From Littorina saxatilis (taxonomy: Eukaryota > Mollusca > Gastropoda > Littorinimorpha > Littorinidae), in the NCBI RefSeq assembly GCF_037325665.1, contig NC_090245.1, positions 101,062,424-101,126,423 of the forward strand: a stretch of 64,000 nt of DNA, given 5' to 3'. This document shows, in pieces, positions 16,091-27,721 of the stretch. Every line of letters starts with the position of its first letter. The first letter of the stretch is position 1. The notes beneath the pieces are model-generated. The model was given only the letters and a program-made list of their open reading frames with translations, was not told the DNA's origin and did not search any database. Position numbers and translations under genes: made by a program.

Positions 16091-16925
16091 ATTACATTTC
16101 CCCATGTTTTCTGGCTGATCGATACAGTATCCTTGCCGCCTGTCGTCACACAGTGGTTATGCGACTCGGCAGACAAACACGTGCATCACGCCTTCTGTTG
16201 TGGCAGTAGGCACACTTTACTCACCTCATCGAATCGGCTGCGGCATAATTAGTAACTTAAACGAGTACTGACCTTGGGAAGACGAAGTTTGAGTGGAATT
16301 CCATGAATGTAGTTTACCGGAACGGAAGGATATGTGAGAGAGCGCATGTCCGGAAGAGCCATATTTTAACGCACAGATCATCTAGTTTGTTGTAAAAAAG
16401 AATAAACAACTGATGATCTGAAAATTAACAAGTTTGGAAAAACATTTTCAAATATTCTTGGGCGGGTAACTTAGGCTAGGGAAGGGCACATATCCTTCCG
16501 TTCCGGTAAACTACATTCATGGAATTCCACTCAAACTTCGTCTTCCCAAGGTCAGTACTCGTTTAAGTTACTAATTCCATTTCACGTAGTTTAGCCGAAA
16601 CTACAGGAAATGTGAGACTTCAAAGTATGTTTTTTCAAACGTTTCTCACAGTCATACCTCATTTTCTCACTTTCACATCAAAATCCCTAAGACCACACCA
16701 TCAACTTTGTTTTTAGTGCATTATGCCTTTTTTATTTTCAACATTTTCCAGTGCATTATCTATGCCTGGGTTTTAAGTGCATTATCTATGCATCTTTGAT
16801 TATTCAAAAACATGTTACAGTGCATTATCTATGCATTGTTTCAGTTATGAAGACTTTCGCCACAGTGATAATAATAGTCTTACTGCTTTCCTAGCAGTCT
16901 ACCATTGTCTTCTTCAGTGAAGTGC

Positions 16926-18068
16926 CTACTTGTAGTTCTTACAACTTGACCTGCCCATGAATTTCCACATGGTACTCTGAACTTTTTGGCTTTCTGCTCT
17001 TTGCGAATCATCGACTATTGGTCGATTGTAAAATCGCTGGAAAGTTTTAGCATTCGACCAGCCTGCTGATTTTAATATGTCTTCAATACATACACCAGTT
17101 TTTAACATAGCTGATGAGGAAGCACTTCTAAAGCTATGAGCAGTGAACCCTTGGACACCAGCTGACCCCAAAACTTCTTTCATCCAACGAGCTATCGAAT
17201 CCTTCGATGCTGGCCCATGTGGCCGTCCATAACACAAAATAAGTTTGTCACAGTCTCCACGCACCACTGCAGTCCTTGCAATGTATTCTTTTAAACAGCT
17301 TACAACACACAGTTGTTTTTCCTCCTCATACTTTTGGAGATGTATTGGCGCTTGGTGATAACCAGGTCTACTATGCTTGAGTTTATCAACTACATGAATC
17401 TTGCATGATCCCTGATTTAAAAACTGAACACATGATAGTCTCAATAAATGAATTGTCTGCACTCTCTGTGCCGAAACAATCAAAAGTAAAGCACACAATT
17501 TTAATGTTATTTCTTTCAAGGAGAGTTTGCTATTGTCCTCACTATTTCTGAAAAAATCCAATAGCACAGCCACATCCCAAGTGTTCTTTTGGCGGGGCAA
17601 TGGTGTTCTCAGCTGAAACACACCTCTTACAAAACGACATATTAATGGGTGTTCTCCCATTTTCTTGTTGTCATCTGTTTGTACTACAGCAGAAATAGCA
17701 CTCCTGGCTGTGTTAATAGCACTGTAGCCTAATCCAAGGCTAAACAGCCCAGTCAAAAATTCCAAAACTTGCTTTACAGATGCATGAAATGGATCACAGT
17801 TCCGTTCAACACAGAAAACTTTCCACCGTGACAAGTAGCTGGAATACTGTCTGTGTGTCCTTTCCCTCCATGATGCACAGATGATGCTGCAAGCTTGTCC
17901 ATGAATTCCTTGTGCTTCAACTGCATCCCTGATAACATCACTGCCATCAACTGAAGCTTGCTGTGCAGAGGATGTGGTGTCTGCGCGTGGGCCAGACGTA
18001 GAACAGTCCTCCCCTTGGGTAGCAGAAGAGGTTTCCTGACGAGGAGCCGCAATAGTTGAGGATACCAA
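16926..18068 (-). CDS. Tyrosine recombinase of the DIRS element
   Basis: About 380 residues with an N-terminal SAM-like DNA-binding part and a C-terminal catalytic part of the phage-integrase fold. This enzyme inserts the circular DNA copy in DIRS elements in place of a DDE integrase. The frame looks intact and overlaps the end of the reverse transcriptase frame. Confidence 0.85.
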   Translation of the reverse strand: MVSSTIAAPRQETSSATQGEDCSTSGPRADTTSSAQQASVDGSDVIRDAVEAQGIHGQACSIICASWRERTHRQYSSYLSRWKVFCVERNCDPFHASVKQVLEFLTGLFSLGLGYSAINTARSAISAVVQTDDNKKMGEHPLICRFVRGVFQLRTPLPRQKNTWDVAVLLDFFRNSEDNSKLSLKEITLKLCALLLIVSAQRVQTIHLLRLSCVQFLNQGSCKIHVVDKLKHSRPGYHQAPIHLQKYEEEKQLCVVSCLKEYIARTAVVRGDCDKLILCYGRPHGPASKDSIARWMKEVLGSAGVQGFTAHSFRSASSSAMLKTGVCIEDILKSAGWSNAKTFQRFYNRPIVDDSQRAESQKVQSTMWKFMGRSSCKNYK

Positions 18069-20107
18069 GTTGCTGTAGGCCAGTCTGGGACTATGACAAC
18101 CCCTTCTGCGTTGTCCTTCTCCAGTTTGACCAGGACCCTCTGAATCAGGCTGAATGGCGGAAAAGCATAAAAGAACCAGTTAGTCCAACTCATCTTAAAT
18201 GCATCCACTGCAAACGATTCTGGATCTGGTTGCCAAGACACAAAAGTTGCCAACTGGCGATTTAGTCTTGATGCAAAAAGATCAATTTCAGGTTTTCCAA
18301 CTAGCTCACATATTCTTTTGAAAATCTGTCTGTCCAGCATCCATTCTGTATTATCATTGAATTTTCTGGACCGAGCATCAGCTTGTGTATTTAGCTTGCC
18401 AGGAATGTGAGCTACTGTCAGCCAAATATTCCTGTCTTTACACCAGATCCAGATTCTTTTTGCTACATCATTGCAATCTGCAGAATGTGAACCACCCATT
18501 TTTTCAATGTATGACACCGCACATGAGTTGTCTGTCAGCACTTTGATATGTTTACCATCAATATCCTTACTAAAGCTTTTCAGAGCATGCTCAATCGCCA
18601 TCAGCTCTAGAACATTGATATTGTTGTTTCTTTCTGAAACAGACCAACGGCCACCTGTTTGCTTTGGGTGGCAAACTGCACCCCAACCCAAAGTGGAGGC
18701 ATCTGTTGTTATTACCATTTCAGGTTCAGATCTTTCTATGGGGAAAAAAGCTGAATCTATGTTCTGTAGCCACCAGTCTAGCTCTTCTTCAGCTTCTTTT
18801 GATATAACTACCAATGCATCAAAATCCCCTTTTTTCACTTTCAATGCTTCAACCTTAACCTTATCGAGTTGTCTATAGAACAACTGACCCCAAAGCACAG
18901 CTGGGAATGAAGCAACAAGCTGACCAATCACTTGCGCTAGCTCCCGAATGGTAATCCTTTTCCTGTTTTTTACACTTCTGCAAGTATTTTTCAGTTTCTG
19001 AATTTTTTCTTCAGTCAGACAGACAGACATATTTTCTGAATCTAGCCAAAACCCCAGATACTTTATCTTTTTGAGTGGGGTAAGTTCTGACTTTTCTTCA
19101 TGGATGATAAATCCAAGGGCTTCAAACAAGTGTACTGTTTCCTGAACATTCTGCAGACAACTCTCATAAGTTTGTCCCTGAAGATAGCAATCATCAATGA
19201 ATGATGCTGACAAAAAGCCCCTTTTTCTCAGACAAGCATACACTGGTTTCAGTAACTTAGTGAAATATCTTGGGCAGTTACACAACCCGTTTGGGAAGCA
19301 GGTGTATTCATACAACTGTTCTCTCCAAATGAATTTCAAAAATTTCCTGAAATCTGGCTTGATTGAGACAGAATAATATGCATGCCTCAAGTCAACTGAA
19401 GCCATGTAACACCCTTTTCTCATAAGCCGTATAGCTGACGTCAGATTTTCCATTTTGAAGTGCTCATACGTCACTGACTGATTAAACTCTTTCAGGTTTA
19501 GAATCATTCGATATGTTCCATCTGGTTTCATCACCAGGAATACAGGGGATATTATTTCTCCATCTTCACTTTCACATTTTTCGATTACTTTCATTTTCAG
19601 TAACTTCTGAACTTCATTGTCCATCTCAGAAAATTGATAACCTTTGATTTGAGTTGTAGGCACTTTTCCTACTTCTAATTCTGATAAATCCCTCAGTGGA
19701 ATTTCAGCCCCTGTCACCATTTTCAAAATAAAAGGATCTGATGTCAGCTTTCTCCATTCTTCAATAAAGTATTGTATTCTACCCGCAATAAATGGTATCT
19801 GAACACTTTTGTTTATTGGATAGCGTACCTTACCGGTCAGGTCTGGCTGTGCATCCTCATTTATGCCGATTTGAATGTCGTGTTGTTCTGCCCTCGGAAG
19901 CTTCTCCCCCGGTAGCGTGGATAGTAACCTCTTGCTCGGCCGCGTGTCCAGCCTCGGCCTCTTCTCTGACTCTGGTCGTAGTCCCAGTTTTTTGTCCTGC
20001 CTCCTCTGAATGGAAAAGCTTGTCTCCCCTTGATGCCCGAGTGATTGCCATGCCAAGCTTGGATGACGAATCAATGGAGGCGAACACAGATCGCAAATCA
20101 TCCCCAA
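17774..20107 (-). CDS. Reverse transcriptase / RNase H of the DIRS element
   Basis: A long intact frame of about 777 residues. The reverse transcriptase domain lies in the first half, the RNase H domain follows, and a C-terminal region typical of DIRS polyproteins comes after. It overlaps the gag-like frame upstream and the recombinase frame downstream. Confidence 0.85.
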   Translation of the reverse strand: MGMICDLCSPPLIRHPSLAWQSLGHQGETSFSIQRRQDKKLGLRPESEKRPRLDTRPSKRLLSTLPGEKLPRAEQHDIQIGINEDAQPDLTGKVRYPINKSVQIPFIAGRIQYFIEEWRKLTSDPFILKMVTGAEIPLRDLSELEVGKVPTTQIKGYQFSEMDNEVQKLLKMKVIEKCESEDGEIISPVFLVMKPDGTYRMILNLKEFNQSVTYEHFKMENLTSAIRLMRKGCYMASVDLRHAYYSVSIKPDFRKFLKFIWREQLYEYTCFPNGLCNCPRYFTKLLKPVYACLRKRGFLSASFIDDCYLQGQTYESCLQNVQETVHLFEALGFIIHEEKSELTPLKKIKYLGFWLDSENMSVCLTEEKIQKLKNTCRSVKNRKRITIRELAQVIGQLVASFPAVLWGQLFYRQLDKVKVEALKVKKGDFDALVVISKEAEEELDWWLQNIDSAFFPIERSEPEMVITTDASTLGWGAVCHPKQTGGRWSVSERNNNINVLELMAIEHALKSFSKDIDGKHIKVLTDNSCAVSYIEKMGGSHSADCNDVAKRIWIWCKDRNIWLTVAHIPGKLNTQADARSRKFNDNTEWMLDRQIFKRICELVGKPEIDLFASRLNRQLATFVSWQPDPESFAVDAFKMSWTNWFFYAFPPFSLIQRVLVKLEKDNAEGVVIVPDWPTATWYPQLLRLLVRKPLLLPKGRTVLRLAHAQTPHPLHSKLQLMAVMLSGMQLKHKEFMDKLAASSVHHGGKGHTDSIPATCHGGKFSVLNGTVIHFMHL

Positions 20108-21056
20108 ACAGTTCTGTTGTCACTGGGATTTCTGAAGAAACGAGTTTCTTGTATTTCTTGTTGAATTGCGGTGCGGACATAATCGACACTCTTCTGTCCA
20201 TTGACATTTCGTGAGTCGCTTTGAGAATGAGCCCCATTGAATCGGTCAGAGATTTCATTTGTTTTTTCACATCAATGTTTGTTTTCCCAACACACTCGTT
20301 CGCTGCACACACAAGAGCGTTCACTGCTGTAAGCAAAATGTGTTGAATTCTTTGAGTACGCAAATCTGCACTTTTCTGGTTATGGTCCATTGTGTCCCAC
20401 ACTTCATGGTTCACTCGAGGAACTTTAAGTTCGACGTTTTTCGGGCGCTTGTGTTCCGAAATCTTGTCTTTCATTTTTGCTTCGTTCATTTTGCCTTTTG
20501 CCATCATGTTGACTATTTTGGCTAGCTGTTCCGAAATATCATCGCCAAGCTCCTCATCAGCCTCATAATCTTGCTGAATCCCTGTCAGTGTGTCACTTTC
20601 AGCATTTTCATCACTGCGATTCTCTGTCTGATCGCCACAAGATCTCACACGAGTAAGATTTTCAATTTGGTAGTCCAAATCTTCATCAGAATTGTCCACC
20701 AAAAAAGATACGGTACTGTCTTCTTCTCTGCGTCTTTTCTTCTTCAAAGGGGAACTACTCCGAAGTTGAACACATTCTGAATCTTCGTCTTCCACAATTT
20801 CCCCTTCTTCTGCATCCCATTTCTTTAGTGCACGCAGGATTCGTTCATTCTGCTTTTTCATGTCATCCCAATCCTTTGTCGGTAATTGTACTACCTCGGG
20901 TCGAGGTTTTTCTTTTTGTTTCACTTTTGTGATTTCAACCATGTTTTTCTGGGGTCTCTGTGAGCATGGAGGGGAAGCGTCTTCACCCTCGGAATCGGAT
21001 TTGAGCAAGTTTTCTTCGCTCTCCATTTCAAATTCTTTGAAAGAACAACGCAGCAA
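19857..21056 (-). CDS. Gag-like protein of the DIRS element
   Basis: An acidic then basic protein of up to 399 residues, first in the element. It has no recognisable zinc knuckle; it is assigned as gag-like by position. It overlaps the reverse transcriptase frame, as is usual in this family. The frame looks intact. Confidence 0.65.
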   Translation of the reverse strand: MLRCSFKEFEMESEENLLKSDSEGEDASPPCSQRPQKNMVEITKVKQKEKPRPEVVQLPTKDWDDMKKQNERILRALKKWDAEEGEIVEDEDSECVQLRSSSPLKKKRRREEDSTVSFLVDNSDEDLDYQIENLTRVRSCGDQTENRSDENAESDTLTGIQQDYEADEELGDDISEQLAKIVNMMAKGKMNEAKMKDKISEHKRPKNVELKVPRVNHEVWDTMDHNQKSADLRTQRIQHILLTAVNALVCAANECVGKTNIDVKKQMKSLTDSMGLILKATHEMSMDRRVSIMSAPQFNKKYKKLVSSEIPVTTELFGDDLRSVFASIDSSSKLGMAITRASRGDKLFHSEEAGQKTGTTTRVREEAEAGHAAEQEVTIHATGGEASEGRTTRHSNRHK

Positions 21057-21442
21057 GGTTCGCGGAATCGAAAGATGTACTTTGAGACCGAAAAATTCGA
21101 TCGTAAACCAAGATGAATCACGATAAACAACCGAAAACAGCGGAGCATCGGTTTCAGACGTGCGCTAATGGCGCCGGAAATACGGATATGGCTCTTCCGG
21201 ACATGCGCTCTCTCACATTTCCTGTAGTTTCGGCTAAACTACGTGAAATGGAATTACGCTGTCGTCCAAAAATCGACTTGCGCATTGCAAACTCGCATCT
21301 GAAATGAAAGTGACAAATAATACATATTGGTGTAAACTTATTATTAACACCCTGTCCATACATTATTTGTTTTAATCAGTTTGAAAGTTTGATCAAACCA
21401 GAGACCGTAAAGTACTCTACGGTTTGTAATCAAACAACCGTG

Positions 21443-22317
21443 TAAAGGCCTTGTCACACTTGACCGGATAGAGCCTCCGAACGTGTAACGGATGACATAT
21501 TTGCTTATCCGGTGATGTTCGTCAATGTTCGTTTTATGTCCGTTTTATGTTCGGAACATTCGTTTCATGTCAGGTGATGTGCGATGTGTCCGCCTGCATC
21601 CGTTAGAAAGTTTTGTGCATGCACAAAACTTGAAACGGACAGTGACGAACAAGAATATTCGTTGGCTGTCCTGTGCATGTCCGTTCTGTCTTGTATATCT
21701 CCTGTCAGTGTTCGTAATTCCTTCGTTTATATGCTGTAGGTGTACGGAGGGGATACGTTATCCAGTCCGTAGATGGAACTTGAACGCATACGCCACGCAT
21801 TAACCGGACCTTAAACGAACACAGGATGCCTGCAGGATTTATAAACACCTGACACGACGAATAGACAAACGAATTGAAAAACGGATAAAACGTACAGAAC
21901 TGATGAATACAGCATACCTACAGAATACCTGCAGGACAACTACAGGGGGAGGAACTGACTACCGAAAGAACCTGATCATCCCAGCTGCAGGGCATATAAA
22001 AAGGTTCTTGGAAGCTTCCAAATCTGATGTTCGTTATGTGTTCGCTTTGTCCGGAATGAATCCTGTGCGCGTTCTGATTGGCCGGTTCATGTTCGTTTGT
22101 TGTTCGTCAATCATTCGGAGACACTTGATGGCTGGTTAAACTGTAGCCGTGCGTTACATGTTCGTTACCGGTACGTTTCAACCGTTCCATGTTCGGTGCA
22201 AATACGACCGTGGTTTGGATTTTTCTACCGGACTGACCACTTTGCCAACGGATAAACAAATATGCCATCCGTTTCACGTTCGGAGGCTCTATCCGGTCAA
22301 GTGTGACAGGGGCATTA
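21443..22317. mobile_element. TIR element with repeated internal CGTTC/CCGGT motifs
   Basis: The termini are inverted for about 60 bp: TAAAGGCCTTGTCACAC and TTGACCGGATAGAGCCTCC on the left, complementary to GGAGGCTCTATCCGG and GTGTGACAGGGGCATTA on the right. The interior repeats short words such as ATGTTCGTT and ACGGAT in both orientations. No protein is encoded; the superfamily is not clear. Confidence 0.65.
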
Positions 22318-22349
22318 GACACTTATTTTGGAGGCGTCTCACTGGGAGC

Positions 22350-22717
22350 TTAAAGCCATATGTACTCGATGACTATACACGCTAATTGCTTTACCAACAG
22401 CTGGAGACATGCTAAATTAAGTTCCCTGCAAAATATTGTGGTCTAGGACCCCTTCAATGTTGAGATATGTTAATTTTCATTTTGATCTGGATCGTCCTAT
22501 TTATAGATTTGCCAACAGAGGTAGCATTGACGCAAGGGAAATAACTCCGCGTCTTTGTTTACATCCAAAGTTTTTGAGACTCTAAAACAAGCTGTAATGC
22601 ATGTATATGGTCCGCGCATGGCGACATATCGTCATTACATGGTCTTATGGTGCGTTTGACATCGATTATGGGCAAACTACACTTTGTAAACACGGGAGCG
22701 CGTACATATGCCTTTAA
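22350..22717. mobile_element. TTAA-flanked MITE, copy 1
   Basis: The ends are TTAAAGCCATATGTAC and GTACATATGCCTTTAA, with TTAA at both edges. The same 370-bp sequence lies in reverse orientation at 41623-41995. TTAA targets are used by piggyBac and Kolobok elements; which of them mobilises this family cannot be told. Confidence 0.75.
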
Positions 22718-22815
22718 AATCGCCGGCGGGAGCTTTAAAATCGACTGCGGCCGATTCAATGGCGGGGCGGTAGCCTTGCCGCTTCGCTTGACTGACATGA
22801 GCTGTTAGTGGGGCA

Positions 22816-23849
22816 GAAGGGGTCTATGTCGACCAAAAGTGGGTGGATTCCCTGTCAGGTGAATTTCCTGTAGGCGTTTCAGTCCCTGTATACTGGGAAT
22901 ACACCCGGGTGCATTTCCCGTAGCGTTTTGCCGATCTCGCTGAAAGTCACGTGATGCTGAGCGACATCGGTAGAATTTAAAGCTTTTCGATCTTTTGGGG
23001 TATTTCTTAGAAATTCGATTCCGTTTTGCAATTTTTATTGAAATGTTTTTAAATCGATAACTAAATGAAAGAAAACGCAGCTAAAATAAATTACTCGCAA
23101 TAACGACATTCTGCTAAGCGTTCCATAGTCGGAGCCACTCTAGACAACACCCTTTCCATGAAACAACACATCTCTTCTGTCTCTCGCACCTGCTACTTCC
23201 AACTCCGCCGCATCGCCACTATCCGCAAGTACCTCACCACAGATGCTACCGCCAAACTGGTCACTTCCACCATTCTCTCACGTCTTGACAATTGTAACTC
23301 TCTCTTGGCGGGTCTTCCCTCTTCTTCTATCTCTCGTCTCCAACGCATTCAAAATAGCTCTGCCCGTCTTGTCTTACGAAAGAAAAAGGGAGATCATATC
23401 ACCCCCCTCCTAAATCAGCTCCACTGGTTGCCCGTTCCTGCCCGTATCACATACAAAATCAACACTCTCACCTACAAATGCCTCCATGGTCTCGCCCCTG
23501 CCTATCTCTCCGACTCTCTCTCTCTCTCTATGTCCCTTCACGAGCACTCAGATCATCTGCCGACTCCCTCAAGCTCAACATCCCCCACACCAAACTCAAA
23601 ACAGCAGGTCAACGCTCATTTTCTTTCCAAGCACCTAGCCAATGGAACACACTAACAAGACATTCCTTTTTTCCACATAATCCATGCATTCTACACTGCC
23701 GCCCACCCCATCCCACCCTGAATAACTGTACATATTTTAATGGTTGATGGTGTGTGCGTGTTGGTGACTTTAAGTCTCCGTGTGTGTGAATGAGTGTATG
23801 TGCGCCTTGAGTCGCCTGTTGGTGAGATATGTGCGCGTTATAAATATTC

Positions 23850-23893
<44 letters not shown>

Positions 23894-24320
23894 GTCTTCA
23901 GTTTCACTTCCGTTAGGCGCCATGGAGTAACATCAAGCTTACGAGAGTGAAATTGAAAACGATTCAATGGACGAGAGTACAATGTGGTGAAGAGATGTTT
24001 TTTTTAAAAACTAAATCCTTTCGGATTATCCGTCTTTCTCGCCGAAGCATGTTTGCTTGGCTGAATTCCGCACGCGAATCAGTTTAGGAATTCTAAAAAG
24101 TTCTCCTGTCGAACCGCCATTTTGGAAGTAACACTAAGGTCATTCAAATCGGTTTACAACAGTCACGCACTTGGCGCAAGATTGAGCGGTATCGTACCGG
24201 TAATGCATCCGGTTGTATGTCCTGTATACAGGGAAAACGCCCACAGGAAATCCATCTCAGCATCTGAAAGGAATCCACCTGCAGGGAATCCACCCACTTT
24301 TGGTCGACATAGACACCTTC
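22816..24320. mobile_element. 1.5-kb TIR element containing a LINE fragment
   Basis: The ends are inverted: GAAGGGGTCTATGTCGACC at 22816 and the complement GGTCGACATAGACACCTTC at 24302-24320, with further arm homology inside (for example TTTTGGTCGAC and GGGTGGATTCCCTG). A LINE fragment sits at 23123-23894. It encodes no transposase. Confidence 0.55.
23123..23894 (+). mobile_element. 5'-truncated LINE, reverse transcriptase C-terminal region (CR1/L2-Jockey type)
   Basis: The translated frame (SIVGATLDNTLSMKQH..., ISRLQRIQNSSARLV, LHWLPVPARITYKI, KCLHGLAPAYLSD) is the conserved tail downstream of the polymerase domain in L2/CR1/Jockey-group LINEs. The endonuclease and polymerase core are missing. 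The 3' end is GCGCGTTATAAATATTCG followed by a (TTA)n tail to 23894. The frame stays open to 23655 but drifts out of homology after about 23530. Confidence 0.8.
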
Positions 24321-24479
24321 AGCGTGACTCGGGCGTCAAGGTCACTCAATTAACCGAACTGATTCGCATGGACTGCCACTGCATCGATTATGCGACTGAC
24401 ACGGGTCAAGGCTTTGATAGTATTGTGTGCTTGTAACTGACCTGACAGAATTTAGTTTGTATCTCCCTTGCGCTTCTGA

Positions 24480-24576
24480 GACAAACAGACAGACCGACAG
24501 ACAGACAGACCGACATGTATACAGACGGACGGACAGACTGACATACACACACACGCGTACACCCACATACTCTCTC

Positions 24577-24612
<36 letters not shown>
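24480..24612. repeat. GACA/CT simple repeats
   Basis: ACAGACAGACCG units followed by (CT)n at 24567-24609. Confidence 0.85.
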
Positions 24613-25208
24613 AATTTTACCGTCGATCACTTTGCATGTGTAACCTCAATTAACATGTTGCCTGTTTTGCTTGTTTGATTTGTATGTTGTGTGTGTGTGT
24701 TTTTAAAAAAAAATTATTTTATTTTATTATATTACATATGCTTACTTTGTCATTGTGTCGTTTGTTTATTTGCTTGTTTGCTTATTTGTTCGATTGTTTG
24801 TTTGCGGGTTTGTTCGTTTAATTTGTTTATTTGTCAGGTTGTTTTACTTGTTTATCATTTATTATTGTCCATAAAATTCAGTCACAGTGTAAGTGCTGGC
24901 ACACTAACAGCAAACTGACGTAGGGTACATATGGTGACAGGGAGACTACTGCGTCACGTTTTGCACTCGGTTAAATAGGTGGCCACAGAACGCCGTAACG
25001 CTCGTCGTACGATTGATCAAGGTGGTTTACCTACCTACCCTGCTGCGCCACAGTGTTTGGTTTCCACAACATCGATGACATACGCAAAACACAAGACCAG
25101 CGACGAATGCTGACACAGACCACAGTCGCTACTGGCCTTTGATAAGCGGCGCAAAACGACTGACTTTGTAATCCGACCGGATCGAGGGAGCGGGGATGAA
25201 CGCGCATG
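24613..25208. other. No gene recognised; T-rich
   Basis: T-rich TTTGTTTG-type sequence without a supported exon. Confidence 0.5.
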
Positions 25209-25209
25209 A

Positions 25210-25210
25210 G

Positions 25211-25243
<33 letters not shown>

Positions 25244-25245
25244 GG
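25210..25245. repeat. Homopolymer G run, over 30 bases
   Basis: An almost unbroken G tract on the plus strand (C on the minus strand), a likely quadruplex former and sequencing problem spot. Confidence 0.9.
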
Positions 25246-25249
25246 GGAA

Positions 25250-25286
25250 TCGTCCTGGAAAAAAAAGAAGCGATTGTTGTCTCTTT

Positions 25287-25357
<71 letters not shown>

Positions 25358-25555
25358 AACCTTTTCCCCTTCTCTTTTTAGCTTCCAGGTACCAAAACAA
25401 TTTGTTTCGCTGGTTATTTTGTCACATCGTCCTGGGGAAAAAATATGAAGCGATTGTTGTCTCTTTTTTTCTCTCACTAATACTTGGTTTTTTTTTCTCT
25501 CTTTTTAGCTTCCAGGCACCTACGTAATTGTTTCGCTGGTCATTTTGTCACAAAA
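25250..25555. repeat. Direct duplication expanded by a (CT)n tract
   Basis: The order CGTCCTGG...GAAGCGATTGTTGTCTC, pyrimidine tract, TTTTTAGCTTCCAGG, TTTCGCTGGTTATTTTGTC occurs twice (about 25251-25427 and 25428-25550). In the first copy the tract has grown into (CT)n of about 60 bp (25292-25354). Confidence 0.8.
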
Positions 25556-26245
25556 TGAGCATGCTCTGTTACAAATAATGCGACAGTGCGACAAGTTCCA
25601 ACATATGAGGTCATCCAAACGAGAACGCTGGAGAAGCAGTATCGTAAACAAACAAACAAAATAAAAAAATTCAAGGTCAAGTTCCGCAGTCAGGTGACTG
25701 CGACCTGACTGCGCTTTCATCGATTGGTTTTTTTCCCCACAACCCATACAATTCTGTTCCACTGTTTGCTCAATTTCTCGTGCTACGGCCAACTTAAAAT
25801 TAACCAAGCAAACTAAAATGTACAGAAGTGCCGATTAATTGTAATGAGCACTGTGAAAGAAACTCTCCCGCAAAACGCGGCGCTCTGACCACATCAATAA
25901 ATCAAAACAGCACCTTTCCTGTACATGTATACCAACATCTTCCTCTTTCTGCTCGCTGTTTGAGCAATTTCTCGATACAATATTTTTCAGCTGCCGTTCT
26001 CGTTTCAGAGGTAAAAGCAGCAATAATAGAACCCATTTAGCTCACTGTGCATAATTAAAGAGGTCTAATTTAATTCTTTTCATGTCCGTGGAAACATATT
26101 AGGCTAGCGAGGGCACATACAACTCGTTACACCCCCATTCCACACAACCGTTCTAGGTCCCGTTCCCGTACCGACCAAGGACGGCTGCCACAACAATGGA
26201 ACCCTGCGCAAACGGCCGTTCTTGGCATCTTTGAGCAGCGTCTGA
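25556..26245. other. No gene recognised
   Basis: Mixed sequence without convincing exons or repeat ends. Confidence 0.5.

Positions 26246-26311
<66 letters not shown>
26246..26311. repeat. (CA)n microsatellite
   Basis: About 32 uninterrupted CA units. Confidence 0.95.
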
Positions 26312-26318
<7 letters not shown>

Positions 26319-26587
26319 GCATAGGTGAAACTGTGCAAGAAAGCGAGACACTAGATCTAGATCTGTCTGTCTGCATGTAGCCTACTTACAGGGACACGAC
26401 TGCCAACTAGTCTCGGCCCGCTCAAAATAATAATGACCGAGACTTTCAGTACTTCCTTCGCGTGACGTCTAACCCTCTTACGTCATAATGTGACGTCAAT
26501 GTAATGTGACGTCTTCAAATGTTAGAGTTTCTACCACAGACATACACACGCACGCACGCACATACGCACATACGCACGCACGCACGC

Positions 26588-26786
26588 ACGCACAGACAGA
26601 CAAAGTTACGATCGCATAGGCTACACTTACGTGAGCCAAAAATTAGTAATTAACAGGTGAAAGTTAGTAATTTTCCCGGGAAAATTAGTAATTAACACGT
26701 GAAAATGGTAATTATCAAGGGAAAATTACTAATTGGCTCACGTAAGTGTAGCCTATGCGATGCTAACTTTTGTCTGTCTGTGCGTA
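26588..26786. repeat. 199-bp near-perfect palindrome (hairpin)
   Basis: The left arm (GCACAGACAGACAAAG, then CGCATAGGCTACACTTACG, TGAGCC) is mirrored on the right (GGCTCACGTAAGTGTAGCC, TATGCG, TTTGTCTGTCTGTGC). The centre repeats AATTAGTAATT and TTTTCCCGGGAAAA. The central words recur at 27640-27725, next to a SINE. Confidence 0.8.
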
Positions 26787-26798
26787 TGTATGCTCTTT

Positions 26799-26803
<5 letters not shown>

Positions 26804-26875
<72 letters not shown>
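26804..26875. repeat. (GT)n microsatellite
   Basis: About 36 uninterrupted GT units. Confidence 0.95.
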
Positions 26876-26876
<1 letters not shown>

Positions 26877-26989
26877 CGGAGTGATTGAGTTTGTGTTACT
26901 GTTTGTCGATTTCTTACGTGAGCCTTGAAGGCTTCGCCTCTTGTTCTTTTTGATTTATCTCCCTTCCCCCTTCTTTTGCGCTTGGAGGA

Positions 26990-27183
26990 CATCATCTTCT
27001 CTGATAAGTCGTTTTGATATTTGTATTGTTGTTTTCATTTTTTTTTAACCTGTTGAAGACCATTAGGTCGAAACGTTGTTCATTGTCATCATCTTCTCTG
27101 ATAAGTCGTTTTGATATTTGTATTGTTGTTTTCATTTTTTTTAACCTGTTGAAGACCATTAGGTCGAAACGTTGTTCATTGTC
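26990..27183. repeat. 98-bp tandem duplication
   Basis: CATCATCTTCTCTGATAAG through GGTCGAAACGTTGTTC occurs twice back to back; the copies differ mainly in the length of a T run. The pair sits inside a larger inverted repeat (26330-26397 with 27240-27306) and between two direct copies of GAGTGATTGAGTTTGTG (26878 and 27359). Confidence 0.85.
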
Positions 27184-27323
27184 ATTTGTTTGTATATTTC
27201 GTTGCGAGTCCAGAATATTAGGTATTACTCTTAGTCGTGTCCCTGTAAGTAGGCTACATGCAGACAGACATATCTAGATCTAGTGTCTCGCTTTCTTGCA
27301 CAGTGTCACCAATGCTTACTGTA

Positions 27324-27356
<33 letters not shown>

Positions 27357-27721
27357 CAGAGTGATTGAGTTTGTGTTACTGTTTGTCTATTTCTTACGTG
27401 AGCCTTGAAGGCTTCGCCTCTTGTTTTCCCTTGATAATTACAATTATGAGGTTTTGGCACTGGTAAGCCCTATGACGGCTTACTTGTGCCAAAACCTGGG
27501 GTTACCCATTATCACGTGATAATTACTAATTAACGCTGTCAGTTACTGTTTTCACCTGTTAGTTACTCATTTTCACGGGAAAATACTAATTTTTTGTTTT
27601 GGCACTAGCAATCCGTCAGGAAGTGAGCCAAAACTAAAAATTAGTAATTAACAGGTGAAAGTTAGTAATTATTCCGAGAAAATTAGTAATTTTCCCGGGA
27701 AAATTACTAATAAACACGTGA

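Larger units (their letters stand above)
16247..21256 (-). mobile_element. DIRS-type tyrosine-recombinase retroelement, looks whole
   Basis: About 5.0 kb with the architecture known for DIRS elements. There are inverted terminal repeats (shared core near 16333-16365 and 21184-21215) and an internal complementary region at about 16485-16615. One half of that region complements the left terminus (16248-16335) and the other half the right terminus (21212-21256). Three long overlapping frames on the minus strand give a gag-like protein, reverse transcriptase/RNase H, and a tyrosine recombinase. No obvious breaks are visible and the repeats agree closely, so it looks young. Target duplications are not evident, as expected for integration by a tyrosine recombinase. 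Confidence 0.85.
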
